Notes under the pieces: generated by a model
Database searches by the model: none
What the model was told of the DNA's origin: nothing
The model's input: only the letters and a program-made list of their open reading frames with translations
Assembly: GCF_938030785.1 (NCBI RefSeq)
Contig: NZ_CALHIK010000003.1
Coordinates: 1-17,026 of the forward strand
DNA: 17,026 bases
Direction of reading: 5' to 3'
Source of the DNA: an uncultured Campylobacter sp.
GTDB lineage: Bacteria; Campylobacterota; Campylobacteria; Campylobacterales; Campylobacteraceae
Shown here: positions 13,463 to 17,026 of the stretch, piece by piece
Layout: every line of letters starts with the position of its first letter
How positions within the stretch are numbered: position 1 is the stretch's first letter
Made by a program: the position numbers and the translations under genes

Positions 13463-14353
13463 TTACAGCCCGCAGTTTTTGCCGTCCATGCCTTGGCACT
13501 TATCTACGAGCCAGCGCCCATCCTTGCGCACGAGCAGGAAGCGGCGCGCAAAGCCGTGTTCGTCCTTGGCGTAGATGTAAATTTTATTTTTGCTCTTGCA
13601 TTCGGCATCCGTTAGCTCATATCCGCCGTAGGTGCCATCCTCCATCATTGAAAACGAAATACCCTCGGGGCGGAAGCCGCTGCGCCTAACGGGCGTGCAG
13701 TAGCGCGCAAATAGCTCGTCGCATCTACGCTGCACCTCACCGTCATCCGCGTCATCAATTCGCGATGTGGCAAATTTCTCCCACTCGCTCATCGCCGCGA
13801 AAAATTCTAAAAGCGCACTCCGCGCCGCCGCTAGGTCATCTGGATCAAGCTTCTTTTTGCTCTTCGCGGCGTCTCTTTGCGCCTGCTCAAACTCCGCAAT
13901 CTGCTCCTTGCTAAACTGCCCGCCGCCAAGATAAAACTGGATTTTCGTATCTGCCGCGGCTAGCAGCCCCGCAAAGCTCACGCGCGAATTGACCAGGCGC
14001 AGCGATTTTAGCTTTGGGATTTGCACGATCGCTTTTAGCCCCTCGTCCGTGATGCTAACGTTTTCGATACCGATGTGTTCGAGCTTGTCGTGTGCCGCAA
14101 AGTATCTAAAGCCCTCGCCGCTTATCTTATCGCTATCTTGCAAAAACAGATACGCAAGCTTCGGCAGCGCGGCTAGATGCTGTAGTGCCGCGTCCGTGAT
14201 AGCCGTGGCTATAAAGCCCATATTTACGAGGCTTTTTACCTCGCAGATGCGGCGCACCATCTCGTCGGTGAGTGCTACGTTTTCGTAGTGATGGCCTTTG
14301 CAGTAGCGCTCACTAACCGCGTCCAAAGCCTCCTGCATCGTGATCTGCTTCAT
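13463..14353 (-). CDS. Leucine-rich-repeat protein fused to an NTF2-like immunity domain
   Basis: A 296-residue soluble protein with two parts. Residues about 25-145 contain leucine-rich repeats of the type ITDAALQHLAALPKLAYL and ITDEGLKAIVQIPKLKSL. A Lys-rich linker (about 146-172) leads into a C-terminal domain (173-296) that reads as an NTF2-fold immunity domain: LLEFFAAMSEWEKFA, then CDELFARYCTPVRR, a Tyr-rich middle, and the terminal FLLVRKDGRWLVDKCQG. Such domains protect against polymorphic toxins. An N-terminal LRR binding module on an immunity domain is less usual. RBS AAAGGAT precedes the ATG by 6 bases. It sits among other immunity-like genes on the same strand, each separated by gaps, so each may have its own promoter. 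Confidence 0.7.
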   Translation of the reverse strand: MKQITMQEALDAVSERYCKGHHYENVALTDEMVRRICEVKSLVNMGFIATAITDAALQHLAALPKLAYLFLQDSDKISGEGFRYFAAHDKLEHIGIENVSITDEGLKAIVQIPKLKSLRLVNSRVSFAGLLAAADTKIQFYLGGGQFSKEQIAEFEQAQRDAAKSKKKLDPDDLAAARSALLEFFAAMSEWEKFATSRIDDADDGEVQRRCDELFARYCTPVRRSGFRPEGISFSMMEDGTYGGYELTDAECKSKNKIYIYAKDEHGFARRFLLVRKDGRWLVDKCQGMDGKNCGL

Positions 14354-14475
14354 CGGCTATCCTTTAAATTTGATTTTAAAATTTTAGTGAAATTTTATGA
14401 TTTACGCAAGGCGCTTAAATTTACGCGCGGATTTGCACGCCGCCGATGTGTTTTAAGGCGCCGCGCCGCCGCACG

Positions 14476-15456
14476 CTAAATTTCAGCCGCCGTCCACTCG
14501 CATAAAATTTTATTAAAATCCTCTATCATCGCGGCGAAATCATACTCAAGCTTGCTATGCTTTTGCGCGATCTGCTTTAGCGCCGTCAAAAAATACTCGC
14601 CCATCTTTCGCTTCTGCTCCATGGGCGCTAGCTCGCTAAACTCGCGCTCGAAATGTATCAGCGCGCCCGTTTTGCCCGTGTCTTTTCTAAACGGCGAATA
14701 CTCAAAACGGTTCCGCAGATAGTAACCGCCCGCACGCCTCTGCTCCTCGCTCATCATTTCGTGTATCAGCTCCCAGGCGCGCTGCGAGCTTAGGCGCGGC
14801 TTATCGGGCGCGATGATGTAGTTGGTTCGGCAGTGCTCGTCATCAAAACTAAACGCGCAGCATAGCTTTATGTAGTTGATCGCGCAGCCGTAAATTTTAG
14901 GGCGCATTTTAGCGTTAAGCGCCGGTTGTAGATCCTCAAATAGGCTTTCTATCGCGGCGCGCGAGTTTTCGTAGCAGTTGCTGATAGCGCGCGTGATGCG
15001 GACCGGATTTTTGGCTATCCAGTTGCGCTGACTGTTTAGCTTGAGGTCACAAATGTCCTCTTTTACGGGGCGTGCGAGCGTTTTGCCCGCTGCGTCCGGG
15101 CTGGGGTGAAATATCGTATCACCGTCTTGCATCGTAAGCCCCGTTTTGCGTTTCGACCACGTAGCTTCTACAAAGCGCGGCTCGCCGTGCGCATTTAAAA
15201 AATAGGTCGCGGGCTGCCCGTTGTAAAATTTCCCGCGCAGCGCCTCCAAGCTCTCGCGCTCGCCCCAGCCTATGATCGCTAGGCATTCGCAAATTTTAAC
15301 GGCCCTGTTCCACTCGCTAGCGTTTTTATAAAAGGCGTAGCGGTCAAATTCGCCCAGCAGCCGCTCGCGAATTAAAATTTGATCCTGGGCGCGCAGAAAA
15401 ATTTCTAGTTCGGCGAGGTTTTCTATTTCGTAAATTCGCTCTAAAATTTCGTTCAT
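14476..15456 (-). CDS. Hypothetical protein, 326 aa
   Basis: A soluble 326-residue protein that I do not recognise. The N-terminal ~60 residues are helical (IYEIENLAELEIFLRAQDQI). The middle is mixed with several aromatic and cysteine residues (KICECLAIIGWGERESLEAL; KIYGCAINYIKLCCAFSFDD), and the C-terminal ~100 residues are helical and charged. There is no signal peptide, membrane segment or nucleotide-binding motif. AAGGGTC lies about 7 bases before the ATG. Its neighbours are the LRR/NTF2 gene downstream and hisIE upstream on the same strand. The company suggests a role with the immunity cluster, but nothing in the sequence proves it. Low-complexity gaps of about 100 bases flank it. Confidence 0.75.
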   Translation of the reverse strand: MNEILERIYEIENLAELEIFLRAQDQILIRERLLGEFDRYAFYKNASEWNRAVKICECLAIIGWGERESLEALRGKFYNGQPATYFLNAHGEPRFVEATWSKRKTGLTMQDGDTIFHPSPDAAGKTLARPVKEDICDLKLNSQRNWIAKNPVRITRAISNCYENSRAAIESLFEDLQPALNAKMRPKIYGCAINYIKLCCAFSFDDEHCRTNYIIAPDKPRLSSQRAWELIHEMMSEEQRRAGGYYLRNRFEYSPFRKDTGKTGALIHFEREFSELAPMEQKRKMGEYFLTALKQIAQKHSKLEYDFAAMIEDFNKILCEWTAAEI

Positions 15457-15563
15457 TATTGACCCTTAAATTTGCGTTTACAGCGTAAAATCGCCTTTGA
15501 GTTTTACGGCTCGCTTCAGGCGCGCTTTGCTCTAAATAAACTCGCGGTCGCCGCAAGGCAGAA

Positions 15564-16424
15564 TTAGCTTTTTTCTCGGCTGCGCTTTTCTTCGATGCCG
15601 CTTTGTCCTTGCCTGCGCACTAGCTCGTCAAGCAGGGCGTCCGGGTGGATATTGTGCGCTGCAAGTGCGAGCAGAAGGTGAAATAAAAGATCCGCCCCCT
15701 CGTAAACCACGTCATACCGCGGCTCGCCCGCTCTGTGCTCTCCAAAGCTCTCGCGCGCGACGTCTGCGTAAAGCTTGCTGCGCGAGAGGTCCTTGCACGC
15801 CAGCGCGAACTCGCACGCCTCCTCGGCGATCTTTTTGAGATAGGCGTTTTCGCCCTTCGCGTAGAGCGAGGCGACGTAGGAGAGCGCGGGCTCGCCGTTT
15901 AGCTTGCGATCCAAGCAAACGTGGTAAATTTCATCCAAAATGCCGTACGGGCTTTTTTCTGCGGAGTTTTTGAGCGTAGAATTTTGCGAGACGGCGTCTA
16001 AATTTTGCTCGCTGCGTTCTGCGGAGGAATTTATCGCCGTGAAATTTTGCATTGCGGAATTTTTTGCATCGCAAGCGCTCGGGCTCTGGATATTTTCGCT
16101 GCATTTTTGCAGCGAAATCTCTTTGAAAAAACAGCTTCGCGCGCCGGTGTGGCAGGCGGATCCGCCGCATTGCTCCACTTTAAGTAGCAATGTATCGTTG
16201 TCGCAGTCTAAAAACGCCTCTCGCACGAGCTGAACGTGCCCGCTCTCCTCGCCCTTTTTCCAGATGCGCCCCTTGCTGCGCGAGAAGTAGTGCGCATAGC
16301 CGGTGCTCAGCGTTAAATTTAACGCCTCTTCGTTCATATACGCGAGCATTAAAACCGCGCCGTCACCCGCGTCCTGCACGATCGCGGGGAGTAATCCGTA
16401 CAGTTTTTGCCAATCTACCTTCAT
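15564..16424 (-). CDS. hisIE: Bifunctional phosphoribosyl-AMP cyclohydrolase / phosphoribosyl-ATP pyrophosphatase
   Basis: Steps 2 and 3 of histidine synthesis. The HisI domain (about 1-104) has SRSKGRIWKKGEESGH, the metal-binding DCDNDT at 73-78, and the zinc cysteines in SACHTGARSCFF (Cys91, Cys98). The HisE domain (about 158-286) has KKIAEEACEFALACKD and VVYEGADLLFHLLLAL, the usual Glu and Asp metal ligands. At 286 residues it is longer than the ~200-240 usual for HisIE. The extra is a Ser/Asn/Lys-rich linker at about 105-157 with no recognisable fold, encoded by DNA containing a perfect hairpin. The ATG has AAGGATC upstream. No other his gene is in the window. Confidence 0.95.
   Translation of the reverse strand: MKVDWQKLYGLLPAIVQDAGDGAVLMLAYMNEEALNLTLSTGYAHYFSRSKGRIWKKGEESGHVQLVREAFLDCDNDTLLLKVEQCGGSACHTGARSCFFKEISLQKCSENIQSPSACDAKNSAMQNFTAINSSAERSEQNLDAVSQNSTLKNSAEKSPYGILDEIYHVCLDRKLNGEPALSYVASLYAKGENAYLKKIAEEACEFALACKDLSRSKLYADVARESFGEHRAGEPRYDVVYEGADLLFHLLLALAAHNIHPDALLDELVRRQGQSGIEEKRSREKS
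16094..16117. repeat. Perfect 10-bp hairpin inside the hisIE linker coding region
   Basis: Arms TTTCGCTGCA (16094-16103) and TGCAGCGAAA (16108-16117) with a 4-base loop. It encodes residues just after the HisI domain (SLQKCSEN region) and looks like an intergenic hairpin that is now translated. Confidence 0.75.
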
Positions 16425-16721
16425 CTTTGATCCTTAGTTTGCGAAGTCGCGCACGCTTTAAATTTTGCCGCCGCACGCGGAATTTGAGTTATTGAAATTT
16501 ACGAAGCGCTGAGCTCTCATAAATTTAAAGAGCAAGCCTGGCGGCTAAATTTTAATCGGTCGCCAGGTTTAAGCCGCTACGGGCGCGAGCTCTGTTTATC
16601 ACAAGCTTTCACGCTTGCCGCTAAGCTTAACTCGCAAAATCGCAAGTTAAGCTTATGCGCCCAAAGCAACCTGCTATTAAATTTAGTTCGCGAAATCGGG
16701 GCGTATAGCCTGCCTGAAACT
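16425..16721. other. Intergenic region between the SPFH gene and hisIE, with two hairpins
   Basis: No gene or RNA gene is visible. Two inverted repeats stand out. The first is CCTGGCG/CGCCAGG (16537-16543 and 16561-16567, extendable to 10 bp with one G-T pair, 17-base loop). The second is a perfect 11-bp TAAGCTTAACT/AGTTAAGCTTA (16622-16632 and 16645-16655, 12-base loop). Read on the minus strand, both follow the SPFH gene stop and precede hisIE; the first is followed by CTTGCTCTTTAAATTT and may terminate. Confidence 0.5.
16622..16655. repeat. Perfect 11-bp inverted repeat downstream of the SPFH gene
   Basis: Arms 16622-16632 and 16645-16655 are exact reverse complements around a 12-base loop. 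No T tract follows on either strand, so it is not a standard terminator. It may stabilise the 3' end of the SPFH mRNA. Confidence 0.6.
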
Positions 16722-17026
16722 TTAATGTTCCCGCTCGATGGCGCTTTGCTTTGCCTTGTCTTTCGTATCGACCCAGATATTAGGCACCGCGCCGCCCGGC
16801 GTTAGGAAAATTTTCGCGTCGCCGTTTTCGCGCAACGCCTCGTTAAATTTAGCCTGCGTCTCGATCTGTTTGAGGCTTAAAAGATTTGCGTCCAAGCTCT
16901 TTGCGATCTCTTTGTTAGCGTAGGCTTGCGCGTCAGCCTCGATCTTAGCGGCGTCGGCACGACCTTGAGCTTCGATTTTGACGGCGTCTGCGTTACCTTT
17001 GGCAAGAGCAGCTTTTTTAAGCGCCT
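16722..17026 (-). CDS. SPFH/Band 7 (prohibitin/stomatin-like) membrane protein, C-terminal part
   Basis: The last ~101 residues of a gene that continues past the right edge. The visible part begins in an Ala/Lys/Glu-rich helix (AALAKGNADAVKIEAQGRAD) typical of the coiled-coil that follows the SPFH domain. It continues through KIEADAQAYANKEIAKSLD and ends with KIFLTPGGAVPNIWVDTKDK and a charged tail. Campylobacter has a conserved SPFH protein with such an end (Cj0268c, from memory). These proteins form large membrane-bound rings or cages, often around FtsH-type proteases. Stop TAA at 16722-16724; the start and membrane anchor are outside the window. Confidence 0.85.
   Translation of the reverse strand, partial: ALKKAALAKGNADAVKIEAQGRADAAKIEADAQAYANKEIAKSLDANLLSLKQIETQAKFNEALRENGDAKIFLTPGGAVPNIWVDTKDKAKQSAIEREH

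Noticed and set aside
13989..14288. A 99-codon plus-strand frame across the LRR region
   Set aside because: It mirrors the leucine-rich repeats on the other strand; Ser/Cys-rich antisense product without features.
15712..16233. Several Arg-rich open frames on both strands over hisIE
   Set aside because: They overlap conserved HisI and HisE domains and result from the GC-rich codon pattern; no family motif is present.
16425..16721. Small RNA or tRNA gene in the SPFH-hisIE gap
   Set aside because: Hairpins are present, but there is no clear promoter-plus-terminator pair and no tRNA signature.

Overview
The window looks like chromosomal DNA of a Campylobacterota species, most likely a relatively GC-rich Campylobacter (C. 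gracilis / showae / rectus type). The evidence is the gene order NifU-domain protein, small helical protein, murE (the C. jejuni Cj1639-Cj1640-murE order, recalled rather than searched), the infA-rpmJ-rpsM-rpsK-rpsD-rpoA-rplQ run, the HisIE and SPFH proteins, and the heavy use of AAATTT in and between genes. The species is inference. Almost every gene is on the minus strand; the clear exception is the zinc metallopeptidase gene at 7967-8839.

Positions 1-3396, read right to left, form an apparent operon behind a TATAAT promoter at 3424: nifU-like, TPR-like small protein, murE, panD and an unknown 159-residue protein, with a further unknown gene running off the left edge. Junctions overlap or have very short gaps. 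After a mostly empty stretch with one doubtful small plus-strand ORF comes an L,D-transpeptidase (3867-4427), so two peptidoglycan genes lie close together. Positions 4458-7776 hold the alpha-operon end of the ribosomal cluster, preceded by infA. A structured leader with a perfect 12-bp hairpin separates infA from rpmJ.

Positions 9087-12104 are visibly more AT-rich than both flanks. They carry a two-gene module: a small helix-turn-helix protein overlapping an OLD-family ATPase/TOPRIM nuclease. A perfect 35-bp palindrome lies immediately upstream of the promoter. This is the best candidate for an acquired, self-regulated anti-phage system.

Positions 12105-15456 hold a set of accessory genes resembling immunity proteins of polymorphic toxins: a SUKH (SMI1/KNR4) protein, a gene split by a one-base frameshift, a leucine-rich-repeat protein fused to an NTF2-like immunity domain, and an unrecognised 326-residue protein. 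No toxin is visible. The window ends with HisIE (histidine biosynthesis, with an unusual low-complexity linker) and the C-terminal end of an SPFH/Band 7 membrane protein.

All family assignments were made by reading motifs; no database search was run.
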